Shown in pieces: positions 57,807-64,000 of a stretch of DNA of 64,000 nt. Source of the stretch: Methylobacterium tardum (GTDB taxonomy: Bacteria; Pseudomonadota; Alphaproteobacteria; Rhizobiales; Beijerinckiaceae); assembly GCF_023546765.1 (NCBI RefSeq), contig NZ_CP097484.1, positions 6,134,001-6,198,000 of the forward strand, written 5' to 3'. A program made the translations under genes and the position numbers. The notes beneath the pieces were generated by a model. It worked only from the letters and a program-made list of their open reading frames with translations, searched no databases and was not told the DNA's origin. Numbering within the stretch: position 1 is the stretch's first letter; every line of letters begins with the position of its first letter.

Positions 57807-59642
57807 ATGATGTCGCTGCGCCGCCCGACCCTTGTCCTCGCTCTCGGGAGCCTGATCGTTGCCGGCCTCGGCCTGCGCGACTGGCCGGTCGACGGCGGCC
57901 GGGCGACGGCCTTCGTCAGTCAGGCCCTCGACGCCTACGGGCTCACCCTCAGCGCGCAGGGACCTGCGAGCCTGACCGTGCTGCCGCTGCCGCGCCTCAC
58001 CCTCGGCCGCGTGCGGGTCGCGGCCGGGACCGCGGGACCGGCCCTGGTGGAGGAAGGCCGCCTGAGCATCGACCTCGATCCGTTCAGCCTGCTCGGCGGC
58101 CGCGCGGCCATCGGCGGGCTGCGCCTCGAAGGCGCGCGCCTGTCGGGGGAGGCCGCCGCCTGGAGCGGGCCCCTGGGGCGCCTCGGCGCGCAGGTCCGGT
58201 CCGATGTCACGGCCCGGCCGCGCCGGATCATCGTGACCGGCGCGCGGATCGCGCAGGGCACGGAGGTCCGGGATCTCGATCTGGACCTCGCATGGCCGTT
58301 CTGGAGCGGGTCGGCCGAGGGACACGCGACGCTGACATGGCGGGGCGTCCCGACGCAGGTCGCGCTCACGCATCTCCGGCCGGCCGACATGGCCCTGGGC
58401 GGGCGCAGCCCGTTCACCGCCGACGTGACATGGCCGGGCGGCAGCTTGGCGGCGGATGGGACCGTGGAGGCGTCTTCGGAGACAGCCGCGCTGCCCAACC
58501 TCAGGGGCCAAGTGCGTTTCGAGACCCGCGCGCTGCCGGAGACCCTGTCGTGGATCGGCTGGGACGTCCCGCTCTCGCCGCTGGCGGGCGTGGTCTCGGT
58601 CGCCGGCCGCTTCGAGACGGCGGAACGGTCCGTGTCCTGGCCGAGCCTGCGGGTCGGATTCGGTCAGAACGTGCTGGAGGGCGCGGGTGCCGTCGCGCTC
58701 GGCCCGGGCGAGGCGCCGCGGCTGTCAGTCCAGGCGACGCTGGCGGCCGAGACGCTCGATCTCGCGCCCCTGGTCGGTGATCTCGTGCGGCTGTCGGAGC
58801 CGGAAGGCGTGCCGCTGGCCTTGGCGCCGTTCACCCAGGGCGATCTCGACCTGCGTCTGTCGGCGGCCGATGCGCGGGTCGGACCGGTTCCGGTGCAGGA
58901 CCTCGCGGCGAGCGTCCTTGTTCGGGACGCCGCGATGGAGGTCGCGGTGAATCGGGCGCGCGTGCAGGAGGGCACCTTCAAGGGACGGATGACCCTGGCG
59001 AGCGGGGCCGACCCGGCCGAGACCGAGATGCGCCTGCAGGGAAGCGTAGACCACCTCGATCTCGGGAGCCTGTCCGGCGACATGGGGGCCGGGCGCTGGG
59101 TGGGGGGACCCGTGCAGGGGCAGTTCTCCCTGGACTCGAGCGCCCGGGACAGCGCCGGCCTCCTGGCGCATCTCGGCGGACGGGCGGCGCTGTCCGTCGA
59201 GGGCGGCGCGATCGCCGGCCTCGACCTCGCCGACGTCATCCACCGCAACGGCGCCATCGCGCCCGGCGCGCTCGCGCGCCGCAACAGCCGGACCGCGTTC
59301 GAGCGCGCCGCCATCACCCTGCGCTTCACCGACGGGATCGGCGAGATCACCGAGGCGGGCTTGGTCGGTCCGAGCGTCGGCGCGACCCTGCATGGTCAGG
59401 TCTCGCTTCCGGATCGGCGGCTCGACGCCAGGGGCAATCTCGCCCTGCGACCCGCGTCCGCCCCGCCGCGCGGTCTGCTGTTCGCCGTTTCGGGACCCTG
59501 GAGCGCACCGGCCGTCCAGATCCTGGCGCATGGCGAGGCCGCGGAAGCCGCGAGCCGGCCCGGCGAGGCGATGCTGCCTGAGAGCCTCAAGCAGCCGGCC
59601 ACCCTCGGCCTGCACGGCAATGCCCGCGCCTATGCCCCGTAG
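57807..59642 (+). CDS. AsmA-family outer-membrane assembly protein
   Basis: A 611-residue protein with a short N-terminal anchor (TLVLALGSLIVAGLGL) and the AsmA pattern of beta-rich repeats: VSQALDAYGLTLSAQGPASLTVLPLPRLTLG, AIGGLRLEGARLSG, and the C-terminal domain LDARGNLALRP preceded by DGIGEITEAGLVGPSVG. AsmA-like proteins span or attach to the inner membrane and affect lipid transport to the outer membrane. Start ATG 57807 (or 57810) is used; the frame is open to 57723. Confidence 0.8.
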   Translation: MMSLRRPTLVLALGSLIVAGLGLRDWPVDGGRATAFVSQALDAYGLTLSAQGPASLTVLPLPRLTLGRVRVAAGTAGPALVEEGRLSIDLDPFSLLGGRAAIGGLRLEGARLSGEAAAWSGPLGRLGAQVRSDVTARPRRIIVTGARIAQGTEVRDLDLDLAWPFWSGSAEGHATLTWRGVPTQVALTHLRPADMALGGRSPFTADVTWPGGSLAADGTVEASSETAALPNLRGQVRFETRALPETLSWIGWDVPLSPLAGVVSVAGRFETAERSVSWPSLRVGFGQNVLEGAGAVALGPGEAPRLSVQATLAAETLDLAPLVGDLVRLSEPEGVPLALAPFTQGDLDLRLSAADARVGPVPVQDLAASVLVRDAAMEVAVNRARVQEGTFKGRMTLASGADPAETEMRLQGSVDHLDLGSLSGDMGAGRWVGGPVQGQFSLDSSARDSAGLLAHLGGRAALSVEGGAIAGLDLADVIHRNGAIAPGALARRNSRTAFERAAITLRFTDGIGEITEAGLVGPSVGATLHGQVSLPDRRLDARGNLALRPASAPPRGLLFAVSGPWSAPAVQILAHGEAAEAASRPGEAMLPESLKQPATLGLHGNARAYAP

Positions 59643-59697
59643 CACCGCGATGGTGTCCGCCATGGCCAAGCTGTAAGATTGGGCCCCGAACGCCTCC

Positions 59698-60486
59698 ATG
59701 ATGCCCATGCGCCGCCTACTCGTCGAGGAACCCGTCACCCGTGCGGGGCTGCTGGCCCGGCGGCTGGCGCTGTTCTCCATCCTCGTGACCGGGCTCGCCC
59801 TGATCCTGGTGCGCGATCCGCGTGCCGATACCGACGCGGCGCTCGCCGCCCTCATGGCCGGGTTCGGCGTCGCGCTGGTGGCGGCCGCTGCCGCGATCTT
59901 CGCCTTCGTCCGGGTCTGGCGCGAGGGGGCGCGCGGCCTGGGCGCCGCCCTGGCCGGGCTGATCCTGGCGCTCGTCGTCCTGGGCTATCCCGCTTTCCTG
60001 GGCCTGCGCGGTCTGCGCCTGCCCGCTGTTCCGGACATCAGCACCGACATCGACAATCCGCCCGCCTTCTCGCGCTCGCGCGCCGCCTTCGCGGCCCGCG
60101 GCGGACGTTATCCACCGGATCCGGGACCGGCGCTCCGCGAGCGCCAGCGCGGCGCCTATCCGCAGATCGCGCCGCTCACCCTCGATATCGGCGCCGACGA
60201 GGCGTTCGAGCTGGCCCGGAAGGCCGCTCTCAATCGTCACTGGCAGATCGTGGAGGCGATCCGGCCGGGCGGCCGCACTGGAAACGGCCGGATCGAGGCG
60301 GTGGCCCGGGGCCTGATCCTCAATCTGCCCGACGACGTGACCGTGCGGATCCGCCCGCGCGCCGATGGGGCGCGGATCGACGTGCGCTCAGCCTCCCGGC
60401 TCGGCGGGCGCGACTTCGGCAGCAACGCCGACCGGATCCGCGCCTACCTGGACGATGTCGCCAACCTCGCCCTCGCGGTGAAGTGA
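59698..60486 (+). CDS. DUF1499-family membrane protein
   Basis: A 262-residue protein with three or so hydrophobic helices near the N-terminus (RLALFSILVTGLALILV, ALMAGFGVALVAAAAAIFAFV, GAALAGLILALVVLGYPAFLG) and a soluble C-terminal DUF1499 domain with EAIRPGGRTGNGRIEAVARG, VRIRPRADGARIDVRSASR and RDFGSNADRIRAYLDDVANL. Function of DUF1499 proteins is unknown. It lies after the AsmA-like gene in the same direction. Confidence 0.7.
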   Translation: MMPMRRLLVEEPVTRAGLLARRLALFSILVTGLALILVRDPRADTDAALAALMAGFGVALVAAAAAIFAFVRVWREGARGLGAALAGLILALVVLGYPAFLGLRGLRLPAVPDISTDIDNPPAFSRSRAAFAARGGRYPPDPGPALRERQRGAYPQIAPLTLDIGADEAFELARKAALNRHWQIVEAIRPGGRTGNGRIEAVARGLILNLPDDVTVRIRPRADGARIDVRSASRLGGRDFGSNADRIRAYLDDVANLALAVK

Positions 60487-60505
60487 TCGTCGGCCGCGAA
60501 GGGGT

Positions 60506-61426
60506 TCAGGCGGCCGCGTAGGCCCCGTCCAGCCGCGGTGCGCCGTCGGATGCGGCGAGGCCGCGCCCGACGAGATCCTCCAGATGGGCGAAGACCGACA
60601 GGGCTGCCGCGCCTCTGAGGCGCGGATCGAGCCCCTGGTAGATCGCCGCGACGATGTCGGCGATCCGCGTATCGCCGGCGGCCAGACGCGCGCGGATCGC
60701 GGCCTCGCGCTGCCGGCGATGGCCCGCGAGGCCGCGGAGGAACCGCGCCGGATCGCGGACCGGACCGCCATGGCCCGGCCAGAAGATCGTCTCGGTGCGG
60801 CCCCGCAGCTTGTCGAGGGACGCCATGTAGGACCGCATCTCGCCGTCCGGCGGGGCCACGATCGTCGTGGACCAGGCCATGACATGATCCCCCGAAAACA
60901 AGGCCTGCGCCTCCGGCAATGCGAAGGCGAGGTGATTCATCGTGTGGCCGGGCGTTTCCACGGCCACCAGCGTCCAGCCTGGGCCTGAGACCGTATCGCT
61001 CTCCGCCATGACACGCTCGGGCGCATGGGCCCGGTCGGCGCTCGCGTCGAGCATCGGCATCTCGGCCTCGGACAGCGCCCGTGCGGCCCGGTGCGGAGCG
61101 CATCCGAGGATGGGCGCGCCGGTTCGGGCGGCGAGGAGGCGTGCCCCCGGAGAATGGTCGCGGTGCGTGTGGGTGACCACGATGGCTTCGACCCGCTCAC
61201 CGGCGAGATCCCGGAGGAGCGCATCGATGTGGGCCGCGTCGTCGGGCCCTGGATCGAGGACGGCGACGCGGTCGCGGCCCACCACGTACGTGCAGGTGCC
61301 GCTGGCCGTGAACGGGCCGCCGTTCGGCGCGATCCGTCGGCGGATCAGCGGCGCCACGGTTTCCAGCCGATCCGGCTGCGGCATCGATCGATCGAAGGTC
61401 AGGCTGCTCGCGTCCGTGTCCGCCAT
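60506..61426 (-). CDS. Metallo-beta-lactamase-fold hydrolase
   Basis: A 306-residue MBL-fold protein with the metal motif THTHRDHSPGARLL (HxHxDH), a further ligand in GHTMNHLAFAL, and the C-terminal DDxGHG-like FWPGHGGPVRDP. The C-terminal ~70 residues form a winged-helix-like extension (AAIYQGLDPRLRGAAALSVFA), as in LACTB2-like endoribonuclease/hydrolases. Substrate unknown. Convergent with the DUF1499 gene. Confidence 0.8.
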   Translation of the reverse strand: MADTDASSLTFDRSMPQPDRLETVAPLIRRRIAPNGGPFTASGTCTYVVGRDRVAVLDPGPDDAAHIDALLRDLAGERVEAIVVTHTHRDHSPGARLLAARTGAPILGCAPHRAARALSEAEMPMLDASADRAHAPERVMAESDTVSGPGWTLVAVETPGHTMNHLAFALPEAQALFSGDHVMAWSTTIVAPPDGEMRSYMASLDKLRGRTETIFWPGHGGPVRDPARFLRGLAGHRRQREAAIRARLAAGDTRIADIVAAIYQGLDPRLRGAAALSVFAHLEDLVGRGLAASDGAPRLDGAYAAA

Positions 61427-61640
61427 CGCTTACCCCGCGCGAGATGGTCGGCCGTTCCTAAAGCGGCTTCCGGCTGCATCTGCAATCGGGAGGCGGCCGG
61501 AGCCCCGCATCACGAGGCCCTGCCGCTCTGCAGGTTCCGGCCGTCCACGGCTGGTGCGATGCGCGGCGCCGGCAATTCCGCCGCGCGAGGGCGGGGCCGG
61601 CTGCTCCGCTCGGCCCCGCGGCGTGCTGGGAAGGGGTGTC

Positions 61641-61817
61641 TCAGCGCGATCGGTCAGAACGGCGGGCGCGCACGCGGACCGGCACAGGCGCCGGCGATAC
61701 GACAAGCCCGAGAAGCGCGGCACGCAACGCGTCGCCGGCCTTGTCGGCCACGGCGGCGAGACGGCGCGCCATCGCGGCGGCCTTTGATCGAACGGCACTC
61801 TTGGCAGATTGCAGCAT
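61641..61817 (-). CDS. Small basic hypothetical protein under an EcfG-type promoter
   Basis: A 58-residue Ala/Arg-rich protein: MLQSAKSAVRSKAAAMARR, LAAVADKAGDALRAALLG, then PVPVRVRARRSDRSR. It is too short for most gene callers. A perfect EcfG-type promoter on the same strand (61854-61878) lies 37 bases upstream of the ATG, which supports a real, stress-induced gene. Function unknown. Confidence 0.5.
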   Translation of the reverse strand: MLQSAKSAVRSKAAAMARRLAAVADKAGDALRAALLGLVVSPAPVPVRVRARRSDRSR

Positions 61818-61853
61818 CGCGGATCCCGGATCGAACCTGAAGACCTATCTTCG

Positions 61854-61878
61854 AACGCTAGCGCCCTTGTCCCGTTCC
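61854..61878 (-). promoter_or_regulatory. EcfG-type promoter for the small gene 61641-61817
   Basis: On the minus strand GGAAC (61878-61874), 16 bases, CGTT (61857-61854), matching the known GGAAC-N16/17-CGTT consensus exactly. Confidence 0.6.
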
Positions 61879-61942
61879 GTCACCCATCGTCGCGGCCGGA
61901 TCGGCTAACCCGGATCTACGCACACGACTCTGTCAAGTTGGC

Positions 61943-61967
61943 GGAACCGGACCGAAACCTTGGCGTT
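61943..61967 (+). promoter_or_regulatory. EcfG-type promoter for the DUF1328 gene
   Basis: GGAAC (61943-61947), 16 bases, CGTT (61964-61967), 57 bases before ATG 62025. Confidence 0.65.
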
Positions 61968-62024
61968 TTTGTGTTCAGAACGGCGCGGCTGAGCCCGCGT
62001 TGGCACTTTTGAAGGATACGAACG

Positions 62025-62201
62025 ATGCTCGGTTGGGCCGTAACTTTTCTTGTCGTTGCCCTCGTGGCGGCTCTGCTTGGTTTCGGCGGCATTGCCGGCA
62101 CCGCCATGGAGGCTGCGAAGCTGGTCTTCTTCGTGGCAATCGTCCTGTTCGCGATCTCGGCCGTTGTCGGCCTGATGCGGGGCCGCTCGCCGACCCTTTG
62201 A
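62025..62201 (+). CDS. DUF1328 small membrane protein
   Basis: A 58-residue, two-span membrane protein of the DUF1328/UPF0391 type: [52 protein letters not shown]-like site GAAGGA lies 8 bases before the ATG. Members are strongly stress-induced in alphaproteobacteria but function is unknown. Preceded by an EcfG-type promoter and followed by a strong terminator. Confidence 0.8.
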   Translation: MLGWAVTFLVVALVAALLGFGGIAGTAMEAAKLVFFVAIVLFAISAVVGLMRGRSPTL

Positions 62202-62251
62202 GGTAGGACTGTAGCAGCCGGGACTGGTCTCAGGCTGGTGAAGAAGGTCTG

Positions 62252-62284
62252 AAAGGGCTGCTGCCCGACGCGGCAGCCCTTTTG
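62252..62284 (+). terminator. Intrinsic terminator after the DUF1328 gene
   Basis: Stem AAAGGGCTGC / GCAGCCCTTT separated by about 11 bases, with flanking AAA and TTTT, so it may act in both directions (also for nepR on the minus strand). Confidence 0.8.
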
Positions 62285-62370
62285 CAAGTCCCGGTCCTGC
62301 GCGGTTTTGCCTCCACGCCCGAAGCGGGCGTGAGGGGCAGACTGACGGACTTGAAGACGGGTGGATGGCG

Positions 62371-62658
62371 TCAGGCCTTCTCGCGGTCGCCGCTGTCGAG
62401 CTTGGCGATGAGGTCGGCGAAGCGGTCGGGCACGGGCTGTTGCGCGATCGAGTCGTACATGGTGCGCAACTGAGAGGCGATCCGGTTGCGGGTGTGCTCG
62501 CTCAATCCCGTACGGGACGCAGTCGAGCCAGTATTTGAAGCGGATGATGCGCCCGCCTCGACGGGATCGCTGGTCTGCTCGTCGGAAACGTCGTCCGTAG
62601 CACCGTCCGCGCGCGGCCGCGGCGCGCGGGAACGCGTTTCCTTTCCCTGGTCCACCAT
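62371..62658 (-). CDS. nepR: Anti-sigma factor NepR
   Basis: A 95-residue anti-sigma factor of the general stress response. A long polar N-terminal tail precedes the conserved NepR core: RNRIASQLRTMYDSIAQQPV, PDRFADLIAKLD. NepR sequesters sigma-EcfG until phosphorylated PhyR displaces it. The promoter at 62734-62759 makes ATG 62658 (MVDQGKETR) more likely than ATG 62721, which would sit almost at the transcription start. Divergent from phyR. No ecfG gene was found beside it. Confidence 0.88.
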   Translation of the reverse strand: MVDQGKETRSRAPRPRADGATDDVSDEQTSDPVEAGASSASNTGSTASRTGLSEHTRNRIASQLRTMYDSIAQQPVPDRFADLIAKLDSGDREKA

Positions 62659-62733
62659 CAACAGGCCCCTTGTTGCCGAAGTCGGCCCGGCCGCATTGTG
62701 CTGCGGCTCGACATACGCCATGGCTGCGCCGGC

Positions 62734-62759
62734 AACGCCTGCCCGCCGGCATCGGTTCC
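62734..62759 (-). promoter_or_regulatory. EcfG-type promoter for nepR
   Basis: On the minus strand GGAAC (62759-62755), 17 bases, CGTT (62737-62734). Ten bases from the divergent phyR promoter. Confidence 0.7.
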
Positions 62760-62768
62760 GCCGGGGGT

Positions 62769-62793
62769 GGAACGGAGTGCTGGCCTCCGCGTT
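62769..62793 (+). promoter_or_regulatory. EcfG-type promoter for phyR
   Basis: GGAAC (62769-62773), 16 bases, CGTT (62790-62793), 103 bases before the phyR ATG at 62896. Suggests autoregulation of the stress switch. Confidence 0.7.
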
Positions 62794-62895
62794 GGGCGGT
62801 AGGCTGCGCAGGACACAAAGCCGGCCCCGGCAGGCTCTCGGTCAACGGATCGAGGCGATCGCGGCCGGGCAACACGGCGAGGCACAGGGGATCGA

Positions 62896-63699
62896 ATGTC
62901 GACATCGCAACTCGTGGTACAGCACCTGCCGTACCTGCGCCGCTACGCGCGTGCGCTCACGGGTAGCCAAGTGGCGGGCGACGCCTACGTGGCCGCCACC
63001 CTGGAGACCCTCGTCAACGAGCCAGACACGCTCGGCCGGAGCACCAACATCAAGGCGGATCTGTTCCGGGTCTTCACGCGGATCTGGAATTCGCTGTCGG
63101 TGAACGGCCGCAGCGAGCAGGTCCAGCACGACCTGCCCGCCGAGGTGCGCCTCGGCCAGATCACGCCGCTGCCGCGTCAGGCCTTCCTGCTCTCCTGCCT
63201 TGAGGGCTTCTCCGAGGAGGACGCCGCCATCATCCTGGGCGTCGACGTCTCCGAGGTGCGCGATCTCGTCGACGAGGCCGGCCGCGAACTCGCCGCCGAC
63301 ATGGCGACCGAGATCCTCATCATCGAGGACGAGCCGCTGATCGCCATGGATCTCGAGGCGCTGGTCGAAGGCCTCGGACACAACGTGATCGGCGTGGCCC
63401 GGACCCGCACCGAGGCGGTCAAGATCGCCGGCGAGGGCAAGCGCCCGGGTCTGATCCTGGCCGACATCCAGCTCGCAGACGGCTCGTCCGGCCTCGATGC
63501 GGTCAACGACCTGCTGAAGTCCTTCGAGGTGCCGGTGATCTTCATCACCGCCTATCCGGAGCGCTTCCTGACGGGCGAGCGTCCCGAGCCGGCCTTCCTC
63601 ATCGCCAAGCCGTTCCAGCCCGCCAACGTCTCCGCGGTGATCAGCCAGGCGCTGTTCTTCCAGCAGACGGCGCGCCGGCGGGAAGCCAAGACGGCCTGA
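62896..63699 (+). CDS. phyR: General stress response regulator PhyR
   Basis: A 267-residue regulator: an N-terminal sigma-factor-like (SL1/SL2) region (residues about 1-135, LRRYARALTG to AAIILGVDVSEVRDLVDEAGRE) and a receiver domain (about 138-260) with IIEDEPLIAMDLEAL, phospho-acceptor Asp190 in LILADIQLADGSSG, the Thr in VIFITAYPE and the Lys in IAKPF. This domain order and D190 match M. extorquens PhyR. Phosphorylated PhyR binds NepR through sigma mimicry, releasing sigma-EcfG. Divergent from nepR. Confidence 0.95.
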   Translation: MSTSQLVVQHLPYLRRYARALTGSQVAGDAYVAATLETLVNEPDTLGRSTNIKADLFRVFTRIWNSLSVNGRSEQVQHDLPAEVRLGQITPLPRQAFLLSCLEGFSEEDAAIILGVDVSEVRDLVDEAGRELAADMATEILIIEDEPLIAMDLEALVEGLGHNVIGVARTRTEAVKIAGEGKRPGLILADIQLADGSSGLDAVNDLLKSFEVPVIFITAYPERFLTGERPEPAFLIAKPFQPANVSAVISQALFFQQTARRREAKTA

Positions 63700-63770
63700 G
63701 CCAAGGTTGCCCTAACATGGTGTCGCGGCCGAAACCCTGACGCGTCGGCGGCACTCTCATCGACTCGAAG

Positions 63771-63796
63771 AACCCCGGCGCAAGCCGGGGTTTTTT
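63771..63796 (+). terminator. Intrinsic terminator after phyR
   Basis: Stem AACCCCGGC, loop GCAA, GCCGGGGTT followed by a T-run (63791-63796), about 70 bases after the phyR stop. Confidence 0.85.
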
Positions 63797-63823
63797 GTTG
63801 CCATGCGGTCGGAGACAGGACGC

Positions 63824-63855
63824 AAAAAAACGGGCCGGAGAAGGCTCCAGCCCGT
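63824..63855 (-). terminator. Intrinsic terminator for a gene on the minus strand to the right
   Basis: On the minus strand ACGGGCTGGAG pairs with CTCCGGCCCGT (one bulge each side) and is followed by seven Ts. The gene it serves is probably beyond 64000; nothing convincing was seen between 63856 and 64000. Confidence 0.6.
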
Positions 63856-64000
63856 CGGTGAGGTTCCGGCCGATGCACAAGGGGAATGCGGGGAGGACCA
63901 GGTGGCCGGGTGCTCAGGTAACGGCCGCCGGGCAGGCAGGTTCCAGAAAATGCGCTTTTTCGGCGGGCGTGGTTTCGATGCAACAGGGGATGGGTGTGGA

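Noticed and set aside
63552..63983. 143-codon minus-strand frame at the right edge
   Set aside because: Crosses two terminators and the phyR 3' end; no motif. Not a gene.

Overview
The window is high-GC DNA (about 70% by eye) with the gene content of a facultative methylotroph of the alphaproteobacterial genus Methylobacterium (or Methylorubrum). The supporting evidence is a soluble NAD-linked formate dehydrogenase 1 gene pair, a membrane formate dehydrogenase 3 operon with accessory genes, a TupABC-type tungstate transporter, several MoeA homologues, and a PhyR/NepR general-stress locus. Assignment to genus is by recognition of protein sequences; species is not determined.

Layout. 1-5.3 kb: end of a glycosyltransferase gene, a LmbE-like deacetylase, a uracil-DNA-glycosylase-like protein, a flippase-like membrane protein, a PhoR-like kinase and a glutathione S-transferase. 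5.4-8.4 kb: copper ATPase copA (with a frameshift) and cueR behind a MerR-type operator. 8.4-11.9 kb: a poorly coding, lower-GC stretch with small genes and three decayed fragments that match genes 25-34 kb further right (ModE-like DNA-binding domain, avidin-like protein, MoeA-like protein). 12-25.7 kb: a WD40/cytochrome c fusion, then the formate dehydrogenase 3 locus: a frameshifted multi-cluster ferredoxin, five small accessory proteins, a TorD-like chaperone, a small Tat protein and fdh3A-B-C. 25.8-30 kb: an alpha/beta hydrolase, a DUF2188 protein and an HWE-type histidine kinase. 30.2-44.4 kb: the molybdenum/tungsten and formate block: tupA-C-B, a MoeA-like gene, a MoeA fused to a periplasmic-binding-like domain, a ModE-type winged-helix gene (frameshifted), fdh1A-fdh1B, mobB-moeA and an avidin-fold protein. 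44.6-61.4 kb: metabolic and surface genes (M20 hydrolase, ChrA, leucyl aminopeptidase, TadD-like lipoprotein, aconitase, chemoreceptor, CoA-transferase, AsmA-like protein, MBL hydrolase). 61.6-63.8 kb: a general-stress cluster (small basic protein, DUF1328 membrane protein, nepR, phyR) with four EcfG-type promoters matching GGAAC-N16/17-CGTT.

How it fits together. Two formate dehydrogenases, the tungstate importer and the cofactor genes lie within 32 kb, suggesting a formate-oxidation region with its own metal supply. Two near-identical 24-bp palindromes, close to the known ModE half-site CGnTATAT, lie in the divergent gap between the fdh1 operon and mobB-moeA, and just before the avidin-like gene. 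That gene keeps the avidin fold signature but has lost most biotin-contact residues, so an avidin-fold protein in a Mo/W regulon is the most novel candidate here.

Six single-base frameshifts (copA, three in one ferredoxin gene, the ModE-like gene, fdh1B) interrupt otherwise intact genes. Two sit in G or C runs and may be sequencing errors. Large open frames opposite real genes were treated as artefacts of high GC. No tRNA, rRNA, CRISPR array or insertion sequence was recognised.
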